Source of the DNA: CAZEFK01 sp964511405
GTDB lineage: Bacteria; Pseudomonadota; Alphaproteobacteria; Elsterales; Elsteraceae
Reading direction: 5' to 3'
Length of the DNA: 63,189 bases
Assembly: GCA_964511405.1 (NCBI GenBank)
Contig: CAZEFK010000007.1
Span: 1-63,189 of the forward strand
Part shown: one piece after another, positions 1 to 8,187 of the stretch
Position numbering within the stretch: position 1 is the stretch's first letter
Layout of the letters: each line of letters starts with the position of its first letter
Made by a program: the position numbers and the translations under genes
Notes under the pieces: model-generated
Told to the model about the DNA's origin: nothing
Seen by the model: the letters and a program-made list of their open reading frames with translations, nothing else
The model's database searches: none

Positions 1-1
1 C

Positions 2-1696
2 GACTGGTTCCAGCTCAGCCTGAAGGAAGGGCTGACGGTGTTCCGCGACCAGCAGTTCTCGGCCGACATGGGCTCAGCCGCGGTCAAGCGCATCGGCGAC
101 GTGCGCGGCCTGCGCGCCAGCCAGTTCCCCGAGGATGCGAGCCCGATGGCGCACCCGGTGCGCCCCGACAGCTATATCGAGATCAACAACTTCTACACCG
201 CCACCGTGTACATCAAGGGTGCCGAGGTGGTGCGGATGATCCACACCCTGCTTGGCCCCGACCGCTTCCGCGCCGGCATGGACCTGTATTTCCGGCGCCA
301 TGACGGCCAGGCCGTGACCTGCGACGACTTCGTCCAGGCCATGGCCGACGCCTCGAATGTCGATCTCGGCCAGTTCCGGCGCTGGTACGCGCAGGCCGGA
401 ACGCCGGAGCTGACGGTGACCGCCGACTGGGACGCCACGGCCAAGCGCTACCGCCTGACGGTGGCGCAGCGCTGCCCGCCGACCCGCGGCCAGCCCGACA
501 AGCTGCCCTTCCACATCCCGCTGGCCATCGGCCTGCTCGGCCCCGACGGCCGCGACCTGCCCATCCAGCTGGCCGGCGAGCCGGCGCCGGGCCCGACGAC
601 GCGCGTGCTCGACGTGACCGAGGCCGAGCAGACCTTCACGTTCGTCGGCCTGCCGACCCGGCCGGTGCCGTCGCTCCTGCGTGGCTTCTCGGCGCCGGTG
701 AAGCTGACCATGGCGCGCAGCGCGGCCGAGCTGCAGTTCCTGATGGCGCGCGATGCGGACCCGTTCGCACGCTGGGAAGCGGGCCAGTCCTATGCCGGCG
801 AGCGGCTGGCGGCCCTGGTTGCCGATTACCAGGCCGGGCGCCCGCTGGGCCTGGACCTGGGCCTGGTCGACGCCGTCGCCTTGACCCTGACCGACGAGCG
901 GCTGGACCCGGCCTTCGTCGCCCAGGCCCTGACCCTGCCCGCCGAGAGCTATCTGGGCGAAGGCATGGCCGTGATCGATCCGGACGCCATCCACGCCGCC
1001 CGCGAGCATGTCAGGCGCGGCCTGGGCGAAACCCTGGCCGACCGCTGGCGCCAGGCCTATGGGCGGCTGGCCGACGGCGGGCCCTATCGCTTCGACGCCG
1101 TGGCGGTCGGCCGGCGCGCCCTCAAGAACCTGGCCCTCGCCTATCTGACCGTCGGCGGCGCCGGGCCGGAGCTGGCGCTTCGGCAGTTCGAGACCGCCGA
1201 CAACATGACCGACCAGCTGGCCGCCCTCTCTTGCCTGGCCGAGCTGCCCGGGCCGGAGCGCGACACGGCGCTCGCCGCCTTCGCCGCGCGCTGGGCCGGC
1301 GAAGCCCTGGTCATGGACAAGTGGTTCTCGGCCCAGGCGCTGGCCTCGCCGCCCGACACCCTGGACCGGGTGATCGCCCTGGCCGGCCACCCGCAGTTCG
1401 ACCGCCGCAATCCCAACCGCGTGCGCAGCCTGATCGGCGCCTTCACCAGCAACCAGGTGCGCTTCCATGAGCCGAGCGGGCGCGGCTACCGCTTCCTGGT
1501 CGACCATGTGCTCGACCTCGACCCGCTCAATCCCAAGGTCGCGGCCCGGCTGATCGGTCCGCTCGGGCGCTGGCGGCGCTTCGGGCCCGAGCGCCAGGGC
1601 CGCATGCGCGCCGAGCTGGAGCGCGTCCTGGCGCGTCCGGGCCTGAGCCCCGACGTGTTCGAGATCGCGTCGAAGAGCCTGGAGGACGGCGCCTGA
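2..1696 (+). CDS. pepN: Aminopeptidase N (M1 family), 3' part; start lies left of the window
   Basis: Zinc aminopeptidase that removes N-terminal residues from peptides in the cytoplasm. 564 codons are visible and the frame is open to the left edge, so the N-terminal part with the HExxH motif is outside. The visible part starts at the third zinc ligand: the Glu in LKEGLTVFRDQ corresponds to E320 of E. coli PepN. The catalytic Tyr region (NNFYTATVYIKGAEV) and the RRWYAQAGTPELTV segment follow, then the long helical C-terminal domain. The order matches the gammaproteobacterial-type PepN closely. An ATG-like GTG at position 38 is internal, not the start. It converges on the agmatinase-like gene across a hairpin. 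Confidence 0.95.
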   Translation, partial: DWFQLSLKEGLTVFRDQQFSADMGSAAVKRIGDVRGLRASQFPEDASPMAHPVRPDSYIEINNFYTATVYIKGAEVVRMIHTLLGPDRFRAGMDLYFRRHDGQAVTCDDFVQAMADASNVDLGQFRRWYAQAGTPELTVTADWDATAKRYRLTVAQRCPPTRGQPDKLPFHIPLAIGLLGPDGRDLPIQLAGEPAPGPTTRVLDVTEAEQTFTFVGLPTRPVPSLLRGFSAPVKLTMARSAAELQFLMARDADPFARWEAGQSYAGERLAALVADYQAGRPLGLDLGLVDAVALTLTDERLDPAFVAQALTLPAESYLGEGMAVIDPDAIHAAREHVRRGLGETLADRWRQAYGRLADGGPYRFDAVAVGRRALKNLALAYLTVGGAGPELALRQFETADNMTDQLAALSCLAELPGPERDTALAAFAARWAGEALVMDKWFSAQALASPPDTLDRVIALAGHPQFDRRNPNRVRSLIGAFTSNQVRFHEPSGRGYRFLVDHVLDLDPLNPKVAARLIGPLGRWRRFGPERQGRMRAELERVLARPGLSPDVFEIASKSLEDGA

Positions 1697-1700
1697 CAGC

Positions 1701-1735
1701 GGTCCGCGCCGCCCCGGACCGAGGCGGCGCGGGTC
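1701..1735. terminator. GC-rich hairpin between convergent genes
   Basis: A perfect 10-bp inverted repeat, CCGCGCCGCC (1704-1713) with GGCGGCGCGG (1723-1732), has a 9-nt loop. It sits in the 41-bp gap between the converging pepN and agmatinase genes, so a bidirectional terminator is likely. There is no clear T-run on either side, so Rho-independent function is not certain. Confidence 0.5.
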
Positions 1736-1737
1736 CC

Positions 1738-2790
1738 TTACCCGCGGCGCCGGAAGGTCGGGCCGAGCACGGTCAGGCAGAAGATCTCGAACAGCATCTG
1801 GCCGCCCAGCTGCGCGGTGTTGGTGGTGGGATCATATTGCGGCGCCACCTCCACCACATCGCCGCCGATCACGTCCAGGCCCTTGAGACCGCGCAGGATC
1901 GCCTGGGCCTCGCGCGGCGTGAGCCCGCCGATCTCGGGCGTGCCGGTGCCCGGTGCGAAGGCCGGATCGATGCCGTCGACATCCAGCGAGACATAGACCG
2001 GGCCGTCGCCGATCACCGACCGCGCCCGCGCGATCACGCCCTCGACGCCGATCCGGTCGACCTCCTCGGCATGGATCACCGTCATGCCGGCCTCGTAGGA
2101 GAACTCCCAGATGAACTCGGCGGAGCCGCGGATGCCGATCTGGACGGTGCGCGCGGGATCGAGCACGCCATCCAGCACGGCCCAGCGGAACGGCCCGCCA
2201 TGGTGGAACTTGGCGCCTTCATACTCGCCGCTGGTGTCGCAGTGGGCGTCGATGTGGACCATGCCGACCGGCCGGTCGCGGCCCAGCGCCTTCAGGATCG
2301 GATAGCTGATCGAATGGTCGCCGCCGACCGACAGCGGCCGGACCCCGGCCGCCGCGATCTTGTCGTAGAACGCCTCGATGTCCTGGATGCAGCTATCGAG
2401 GCTGAAGCGGCTGCGGAACGGCACGTCGCCGACGTCGGCCGCCCGGCATTCCGCCATCGGCACGATCCGCTGTACGTGGTTGTACGGACCGATCCGCTCC
2501 ATCGTGCGCACCGCCCGTGGCCCGAAGCGGGCGCCCGGCCGGTTGGTCACGCCCAGGTCCATGGGCACGCCGATCAGCGCCACGTCCAGGCCGCCGAACC
2601 CGGGCTGATTCGGCGCCTCGGGCCGATAGGGCGCGTCGAGCAGGGTCGGCACGTCGCCATAGGGCAGCTTGCGGCTGTCCTGGTCGCGGAAGGTCAGGGC
2701 CACGACCTTCCGGAACTCGGGGTCGAACACCTCGCTGCCCTTGGCCCCCAGATATTTCTTGCGCAGCGCGTCGAGCTTGTCTTGATCCAC
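1738..2790 (-). CDS. speB: Agmatinase/guanidinobutyrase-type ureohydrolase (arginase family)
   Basis: Hydrolyses a guanidino group to urea, most likely converting agmatine to putrescine or guanidinobutyrate to GABA. The binuclear manganese motifs of the family are present: GGDHSISYP, HIDAHCD and SLDVDGIDPAFAPGTG. I prefer a GTG start at 2790 (350 aa) because GGGAGG lies 7 nt upstream of it; the alternative ATG at 2805 overlaps that ribosome binding site and has none of its own. It is the last gene of the minus-strand operon and follows a putrescine-type aminotransferase, which supports agmatine over arginine as substrate. The exact guanidino substrate cannot be read from the sequence. Confidence 0.85.
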   Translation of the reverse strand: MDQDKLDALRKKYLGAKGSEVFDPEFRKVVALTFRDQDSRKLPYGDVPTLLDAPYRPEAPNQPGFGGLDVALIGVPMDLGVTNRPGARFGPRAVRTMERIGPYNHVQRIVPMAECRAADVGDVPFRSRFSLDSCIQDIEAFYDKIAAAGVRPLSVGGDHSISYPILKALGRDRPVGMVHIDAHCDTSGEYEGAKFHHGGPFRWAVLDGVLDPARTVQIGIRGSAEFIWEFSYEAGMTVIHAEEVDRIGVEGVIARARSVIGDGPVYVSLDVDGIDPAFAPGTGTPEIGGLTPREAQAILRGLKGLDVIGGDVVEVAPQYDPTTNTAQLGGQMLFEIFCLTVLGPTFRRRG

Positions 2791-2847
2791 GGACGAACCT
2801 CCCATAGCGGCGCGGCAGCGCCCGCCCGCTCCACACTTACCCCGACG

Positions 2848-4245
2848 TCACGCCGCCCGGGAGCCCATCAGCCCGGCATCCCGCGCCCAGACCAACGTTT
2901 CGTCGAGCGCCCGCTCGATGCGCTGCATCAATTCGTCGATCGTCGGCTCATCGATGATGAGCGGCGGGCACAGGAAAATGGCGTCGCCGATGCCGCGCGT
3001 GATCACGCCATGCTGCTGGGCGCGCCGCGCGGCCTCAGCCGGCACTGCCAGCGCCGGGTCGAACAGGGCGCGGCTGGCCTTGTCCGGTGACAGCTCCAGG
3101 CCGGCGACCAGCCCGACCCCGCGTCCCTCCCCGACCAGCGGATGGCCGGCCAGCCGGCGGACATGCGCCTGGAACCGCGGCGCCACCGCCTGGACGTGGT
3201 CGAGCATCCGGCGCTCTTCGTAGATCTTCAAGGTCTCCAGCGCGACCGCGGCGGCGACCGGATGGCCGGAATAGGTAAAGCCGTGCCCGAAGGTGCCGAT
3301 CTTGCCGCTCTCGCTGACCACCGCCCGGTATAGCGGCTCGTTGATCATCAGGGCCGAGATCGGCAGGTAGGCGGCCGACAGCTGCTTGGCCATGGTGATC
3401 ATGTCGGGCTGGAGGCCGAAGGTCTCGGTCCCGAACATGGCGCCGGTACGCCCGAAGCCGCAGATCACCTCGTCGGCGATCAGCAGGATGTCGTGGGCCT
3501 TCAGGATCCGCTGGATCTTCTCGAAATAGGTCCGGGGCGGCACCACGACCCCGCCCGACACCATGACCGGCTCGGCGAAGAAGGCGGCGATGGTGTCGGG
3601 GCCCTCGCGCTGGATCAGGTCCTCCAGCGCCTGGGCGCAGCGGTCGGCGAACGCCTCCTCGGTCTCTCCCGGCTCGGCATGCCGGTAGTGGTGCGGACAC
3701 ATCGTGTGCAGGATGCCCGGGAGCGGCAGGTCGAAGGCGCGATGGTTGTTGGGCAGCCCGGTCAGGCTTGCCGTCGCCACCGTGACGCCGTGATAGCCGC
3801 GCAGGCGCGAGATGATCTTCTTCTTCTTCGGCCGCCCGAGCGCGTTGTTGTAGTACCAGACCAGCTTGATCGCGGTGTCGTTCGCCTCCGAGCCGGAGTT
3901 CGCGAAGAACACCTTGGACATCGGCACCGGCGCCATGCCGATCAGGCGCTCGGCCAGCTCGATCCCGGGCTCGGTCGCCTTGTGCCCGAACGCATGGTAG
4001 AAGGGCATCGTCGACAGCTGCCGCGTCGCCGCCTCGACCAGCCGCGGCTCGCTGAAGCCCAGCGAGGCGCAGAACAGCCCGGCCAGGCCTTCGATATAGC
4101 GGCGCCCCGTGCTGTCGATGACATGGACGCCGTCGCCGCCGGTGATCACCAGCGGGCCGACCTGCTCATGCAGGGCGGCGTTGGTGTAGGGGTGCAGGTG
4201 GAAGGCGACGTCGCGCGCTTCCATCGAATTCGGTTGCAGGGTCAT
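2848..4245 (-). CDS. Class III PLP aminotransferase, putrescine/omega-amino acid type
   Basis: A 465-aa fold-type I transaminase of the group containing SpuC-type putrescine-pyruvate and beta-alanine/GABA aminotransferases. ANSGSEANDTAIK (PLP phosphate), YHGVT, ADEVICGFGRTG (cofactor Asp) and the PLP lysine in MAKQLSAAYLP are visible. The start at 4245 has GGGAG 6 nt upstream and lies just after the ATPase stop; an open frame extends further but only into the ATPase gene. With agmatinase downstream and an amino-acid ABC transporter upstream, deamination of putrescine made from agmatine is the simplest reading. GABA from guanidinobutyrate is the alternative. Confidence 0.85.
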   Translation of the reverse strand: MTLQPNSMEARDVAFHLHPYTNAALHEQVGPLVITGGDGVHVIDSTGRRYIEGLAGLFCASLGFSEPRLVEAATRQLSTMPFYHAFGHKATEPGIELAERLIGMAPVPMSKVFFANSGSEANDTAIKLVWYYNNALGRPKKKKIISRLRGYHGVTVATASLTGLPNNHRAFDLPLPGILHTMCPHHYRHAEPGETEEAFADRCAQALEDLIQREGPDTIAAFFAEPVMVSGGVVVPPRTYFEKIQRILKAHDILLIADEVICGFGRTGAMFGTETFGLQPDMITMAKQLSAAYLPISALMINEPLYRAVVSESGKIGTFGHGFTYSGHPVAAAVALETLKIYEERRMLDHVQAVAPRFQAHVRRLAGHPLVGEGRGVGLVAGLELSPDKASRALFDPALAVPAEAARRAQQHGVITRGIGDAIFLCPPLIIDEPTIDELMQRIERALDETLVWARDAGLMGSRAA

Positions 4246-4255
4246 CGGATCTCCC

Positions 4256-5062
4256 TCAGCGATGGCGGGACAGGAACTGCTGCAGCCGTTCCGAACGCGG
4301 CCGCGCGAACAACTCCGACGGCGGCCCACGCTCCTCCACGACCCCCTGGTGCAGGAACAGCACCTCGTCGGAGACGTCGCGGGCGAAGCCCATCTCGTGC
4401 GTGACCACCAGCATGGTGCGCCCCTCGTCGGCGAGCGCCCGCATGACGCGCAGCACCTCGCCGACCAGCTCGGGGTCCAGGGCCGAAGTCGGCTCGTCGA
4501 ACAGCAGCACGGCCGGACGCATGGCCAGGGCGCGGGCGATCGCGGCGCGCTGCTGCTGGCCGCCCGACAGGTGGGCCGGATAGTAGTGCCGCCGGTCGGC
4601 CAGCCCGACCTTGGCCAGCAGCGCCTCGGCCTCGGCCAGGCATTCGGCGCGCGGCCGCTTCAGGACGTGGACCGGGGCCTCGATGACGTTCTCCAGGACC
4701 GTCATGTGCGACCACAGGTAGAAGCCTTGGAACACCATGCCGGTGCGGCGGCGCAGCCGCTCGACCTGGCGCCGGTCCGGGGGGAGCGGCCGGCCGCGGG
4801 CATCGGCCGCGATCCGGACCGTCTCGCCGCCGACCGAGATTCGGCCCGCCTCGGGCGTCTCCAGCAGGTTCAGGCAGCGCAGCAGGGTCGACTTGCCTGA
4901 TCCCGACGATCCCAGGATCGACACCACGTCGCCTTGCCGGGCTTCCAGGGCGACCCCCTGCAGCACCGGGATGCCGCCGAAGCTCTTGCACAGCCCCTCG
5001 ACGGCGACGGCCGGCGCCGGCTGCGCCGCGGCCGGGGCTTCGGTCTCTGGCGAGGTCAGCAT
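4256..5062 (-). CDS. Amino-acid/polyamine ABC transporter ATPase (HisP/ArtP type)
   Basis: Energises the importer encoded upstream. The 268-aa protein has Walker A GSSGSGKST, Q-loop VFQGFYLW, signature LSGGQQQRAAIARAL, Walker B LLFDEPTSALD and the H-loop THEMGFA. The start at 5062 overlaps the stop of the preceding permease by a few bases, and GAGGCGACC upstream gives a ribosome binding site. The N-terminal 20 residues are Ala/Pro/Glu-rich and precede the conserved fold. The family transports polar amino acids such as histidine, arginine, lysine and ornithine; the operon context points to arginine- or agmatine-like cargo. Confidence 0.93.
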   Translation of the reverse strand: MLTSPETEAPAAAQPAPAVAVEGLCKSFGGIPVLQGVALEARQGDVVSILGSSGSGKSTLLRCLNLLETPEAGRISVGGETVRIAADARGRPLPPDRRQVERLRRRTGMVFQGFYLWSHMTVLENVIEAPVHVLKRPRAECLAEAEALLAKVGLADRRHYYPAHLSGGQQQRAAIARALAMRPAVLLFDEPTSALDPELVGEVLRVMRALADEGRTMLVVTHEMGFARDVSDEVLFLHQGVVEERGPPSELFARPRSERLQQFLSRHR

Positions 5063-5781
5063 GCGGTCGCCTCGATGGCCGGCCGCCGGCGGGGCGGGCG
5101 GAGATGCGGGGACAGGCGCCATTCCAGGACCGCGATGGCGCGGGTCACGGCGAAGTTGAGCGCCAGATAGATCGCGCCGGCGGCGACGAAGACTTCGACC
5201 GCCCGGTAGGTCTGGGAAATGATGCTGTGGGCGATGCCGGTGACTTCCATAAGCGTGACCACGGAGGCCAGCGAGGTGCCCTTGACCATCAGGATGATCT
5301 CGTTGCCGTAGCCGGGCAGGGCGTGGCGCAGCGCGATCGGCAGTTCGATGCGCCGGAGCAGCTGCAGCCGGGTCATCCCGCAGGCGCGCGCCGCCTCGAT
5401 CTGGCCGGCGGGCACCGATTGCAGGGCGCCGCGGATGATCTCGCTGCCATAGGCCGCGGTGTTGAGGGTCAAGGCCAGCACGGCACACTGGTAGGGATCG
5501 CGGAACACGCCCCACAGGCCGGCCGCCTGCAGGAACGGCCGGAACTGGCCCAGGCCGTAATAGATGAGGAAGATCTGGACCAGCAGCGGCGTGCCGCGAA
5601 AGGCGAACACGAACGCCGCGATCGCGGGGCCGAGCAGCGGCGGATCCCGCCGCCGTGCCAGGGCGAGGGTAAGAGCCAACAGGGCGCCGACGGTCACCGA
5701 CGTGCCGGCCAGGCTCAGGGTGAGCGGCACGCCGGCCAGCAGCCGGACAAAGGTGTCGGCCAGGAACGGCAGGTCGATCAT
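5056..5781 (-). CDS. Amino-acid ABC transporter permease (HisM type)
   Basis: Inner-membrane permease of 241 aa with the typical five hydrophobic segments and the EAA loop (GQIEAARACGMTRLQLLRRIELPIA region) that docks on the ATPase. FRGTPLLVQIFLIYYGL is the usual His/Glu/Gln/Arg/opine permease N-terminal signature. Its start at 5781 overlaps the stop of the upstream permease (5778-5780), so translation of the two is probably coupled. Confidence 0.92.
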   Translation of the reverse strand: MIDLPFLADTFVRLLAGVPLTLSLAGTSVTVGALLALTLALARRRDPPLLGPAIAAFVFAFRGTPLLVQIFLIYYGLGQFRPFLQAAGLWGVFRDPYQCAVLALTLNTAAYGSEIIRGALQSVPAGQIEAARACGMTRLQLLRRIELPIALRHALPGYGNEIILMVKGTSLASVVTLMEVTGIAHSIISQTYRAVEVFVAAGAIYLALNFAVTRAIAVLEWRLSPHLRPPRRRPAIEATAC

Positions 5782-6512
5782 ATCAGGCGCACGCCCCTGA
5801 GGCTCCGCTGCTCGGCCTGCCGCAGCACCCGGCCTGACGCGGTCGTGATCGCCAGGTACAAAACCGCGGCCGCGATGTAGAAAACGAAGGGCGCGCGCGT
5901 CGAGCCGGCACCGATCACGGCCTCGCGCATCAGCTCGGGGAGGCCCGTCACCGACACCAGCGCCGACTCCTTCAGGATCAGCTGCCAGACATTGCCCAGG
6001 CCGGGCAAGGCATGGCGCAGGATCTGGGGCAGCACGATGCGGCGGGCCATCAAGGGACGCGGCATGGCGAAGGCGCGCGCCGCGTCCAGCTCGCCGCGGT
6101 CGATCGCCAGGAACGCCGCGCGAAACACTTCGGCCTGGTAGGCGCCGGAGATGATGCCGATCGCCAGCGCCCCGGTGGCGAAGGCGGGCACGCCCAGGAA
6201 GCCGGTGGCGCCGAACCAGTGGCCGATGGCGGTCAGGGCGGCGCTGCCGCCGAAATAGAGCAGATACACGGTCAAGAGGTCCGGAACGCCGCGGAAGACG
6301 GTGCCGTAGGCATCGGCCAGGACCCGCAGCGGCAGGCCGCCGGCCAGCCGGGCAAAGGCCGCCGCGCCCCCGAGCGCGGCGCCGATGCCGAAGCTGGCCG
6401 CCGCCAGCAGCAGGGTGGTGAGCGCCGCCAGCAGCAGGGCGGCGCCCCACCCGCCCGGGCCGAACCCCAGCAGGCCAAGGCCCAGGAGGCCATGGGTGGT
6501 CGGACCGGCCAT
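5778..6512 (-). CDS. Amino-acid ABC transporter permease (HisQ type)
   Basis: Second membrane subunit, 244 aa, with a glycine/leucine-rich N-terminus, FRGVPDLLTVYLLYFG and an EAA loop (GELDAARAFAMPRPLMARRIVLPQ region). The signature differs from that of its partner, as expected for a heterodimeric HisQM-like pair. It starts 2 nt after the binding-protein stop and overlaps the next permease. The long frame upstream of 6512 is only the binding-protein gene read out of frame. Confidence 0.92.
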   Translation of the reverse strand: MAGPTTHGLLGLGLLGFGPGGWGAALLLAALTTLLLAAASFGIGAALGGAAAFARLAGGLPLRVLADAYGTVFRGVPDLLTVYLLYFGGSAALTAIGHWFGATGFLGVPAFATGALAIGIISGAYQAEVFRAAFLAIDRGELDAARAFAMPRPLMARRIVLPQILRHALPGLGNVWQLILKESALVSVTGLPELMREAVIGAGSTRAPFVFYIAAAVLYLAITTASGRVLRQAEQRSLRGVRLI

Positions 6513-6514
6513 GG

Positions 6515-7381
6515 TCACTGCTGCGGCGTGACGTCGACCTTGACCCACTTCTGGGACAGCGCCTTGATCGTGCCGTCGGCGATGGCCGCGCCGATCGCCT
6601 CGTCGAACTTGGCCTTGAGGCCGGTGTCCTGCTTGCGCAGGCCGACCGCGGTGCCGTGGCCGAACACGTCGCCCACCAAGCTGGGGCCGGCCACTTCGTA
6701 GCCTTCGAAGCCCGGCTTGGCCAGCGTGGCGGCCAGCGCGGTCTTCGCCGCGAACAAGGCATCCAGGCGCCCGGCGGCCAGGTCGAGGTCGTGCTGCTCG
6801 GTGGTCTTGTATTCGCGGATCTCGACGGTGTCGGCGAGGTATTTCTTCAGGAAGGCCTGCATCGTCGTGGCGGCCTGGACCCCCACCACCTTGCCCTTCA
6901 GCATCGTCTTCATGCGCGCGATGACCGGCGCGGCCGCGGCCTGGTCGTTGAGGTTGACCTTGTCGACGCCGAGGCCGGTCAGCGGGCTGCCCTTGGCCAC
7001 CGCGAAGCCCGCGGGGTCCATGGCGTAGGGCCGGCTGAACGCGATCACCTCCAGCCGTTTGTCGGTGATGAACATCCCCGCCATGATCGCGTCGAACTTG
7101 CCGACGGTGAGCGCCGGGATCAGCCCGTCCCAGTCCTGCGCCACGATCTTGCACTGGATCTTCATCCGGCCGCACAGGTTCTGGGCCAGGTCGATCTCCA
7201 GCCCGGCCAGGCTGCCGTCGGCCTGGGTGAAGTTCCAGGGGGCGTAGGCGCCCTCGGTGGCGATGGTGATCGCGGTCGGCGCCTGCTGCGCAGCCGCCGG
7301 GCTCGCCGACAGGATGCCCGCGACGGCCAGGCCGGCGAAGGTCAAGCCGGCAAAGACTAGGGGACGGAGTCTGCGGTTCAT
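6515..7381 (-). CDS. Periplasmic amino-acid-binding protein (ABC importer)
   Basis: A 288-aa solute-binding protein with an N-terminal signal peptide (hydrophobic stretch ending ASPAAAQQ near residue 32). The mature part opens with ITIATEGAYAPWNF and contains GLEIDLAQNLC, DAIMAGMFITDKR and FSRPYAM, the marks of the lysine/arginine/ornithine and histidine-binding group (SBP family 3). GAGGAGAC precedes the start, which overlaps the regulator stop as ATGA. It would set the specificity of the operon; the fold alone does not separate arginine, ornithine and agmatine. Confidence 0.9.
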   Translation of the reverse strand: MNRRLRPLVFAGLTFAGLAVAGILSASPAAAQQAPTAITIATEGAYAPWNFTQADGSLAGLEIDLAQNLCGRMKIQCKIVAQDWDGLIPALTVGKFDAIMAGMFITDKRLEVIAFSRPYAMDPAGFAVAKGSPLTGLGVDKVNLNDQAAAAPVIARMKTMLKGKVVGVQAATTMQAFLKKYLADTVEIREYKTTEQHDLDLAAGRLDALFAAKTALAATLAKPGFEGYEVAGPSLVGDVFGHGTAVGLRKQDTGLKAKFDEAIGAAIADGTIKALSQKWVKVDVTPQQ

Positions 7382-8082
7382 CGGGTCTCCTCGCTGTGGT
7401 CGGCCCACCGGCCGTCGGGTGGAAGGTTGGCGCTCATGAATTCGGCAAGGTCCGGCGCCGTGCCCAGCACATGCGCGCGCATCGCCGCCTCGGCGACCTC
7501 CGGGTCGCCGGTCCGCACGGCATCGATGATGACCCTGTGCGCGTCCTCGGCGCTCACCGGCTTGGCCGCATGGTGCAGCCAGATGCGCAGGTAAGGCTCG
7601 ATCGTCGCGTGCAGCCCGGCGATCTGGCGGATCAGCTTGGGCCGGCCGCTGAGCCCGCACAGCAGTTCGTGGAAGCCTTGGTGATGGACGACCCAGTCCT
7701 GGGCGCCCGCCCGGGCCATGCGGCTCAGCCGGTGCTCGAGGTCTTCAAGCACCTCGGCATCGATCCGGGGCATCGCCAGCCGGACCGCCAGGCCTTCCAG
7801 CACCGAGCGGATCTCGAACACCTCGAACACGTCGTCGATCGTCAGGCCCGAGACCACGCAGCCGCGATTGGGCCGGATCACCACCAGCCCCTCGGTGGCC
7901 AGACGCCGGAACGCCTCGCGCACGGGCATGCGGCTCATGCCGATCTCGGCCGCGATCTCCTCGGGGATCAGGCGGTCGCCCGGGCGGTACCGGCCGGTCC
8001 GGATGGCCGCGAGGAGGTGCAGGTAAGCCTGTTCCTCGGCGGTGCCAGAGGCGAGGAAACCATGGGCAGGGCGGATCTCCAT
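7378..8082 (-). CDS. GntR/FadR-type regulator of the arginine/agmatine-type operon
   Basis: DNA-binding repressor or activator with an N-terminal winged helix (about residues 15-75, including EEIAAEIGMSRMPVREAFRRLATEGL) and a C-terminal helical FCD ligand domain. I place the start at ATG 8082 (234 aa). A GTG at 8121 is also in frame but coincides with the predicted transcription start, which would make it leaderless. The stop overlaps the binding-protein start (ATGA), so the regulator is the first gene of the operon it most likely controls. Tandem octamers in its promoter are the likely operator. Confidence 0.85.
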   Translation of the reverse strand: MEIRPAHGFLASGTAEEQAYLHLLAAIRTGRYRPGDRLIPEEIAAEIGMSRMPVREAFRRLATEGLVVIRPNRGCVVSGLTIDDVFEVFEIRSVLEGLAVRLAMPRIDAEVLEDLEHRLSRMARAGAQDWVVHHQGFHELLCGLSGRPKLIRQIAGLHATIEPYLRIWLHHAAKPVSAEDAHRVIIDAVRTGDPEVAEAAMRAHVLGTAPDLAEFMSANLPPDGRWADHSEETR

Positions 8083-8114
8083 CAGTCCACCCGCGCCGCC
8101 GTTATGGATTTGTG

Positions 8115-8158
8115 TATCCACATATCCACATCAGATGGTAGGTCTTGTGTGTTGTCAA
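8115..8158 (-). promoter_or_regulatory. Promoter and tandem-octamer operator of the gntR-ABC operon
   Basis: On the minus strand a perfect -35 TTGACA (plus positions 8158-8153) is followed after 17 nt by TCTGAT (8135-8130). Immediately downstream lie two adjacent copies of an octamer, TATCCACA on the plus strand (8115-8122 and 8123-8130), covering the -10 edge and the start point. Such placement suits autorepression by the GntR protein. The divergent ggt promoter must lie in the same 105-bp gap. Confidence 0.6.
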
Positions 8159-8187
8159 TCCTCAACAAGACGGGCTAGGACAGGGGC

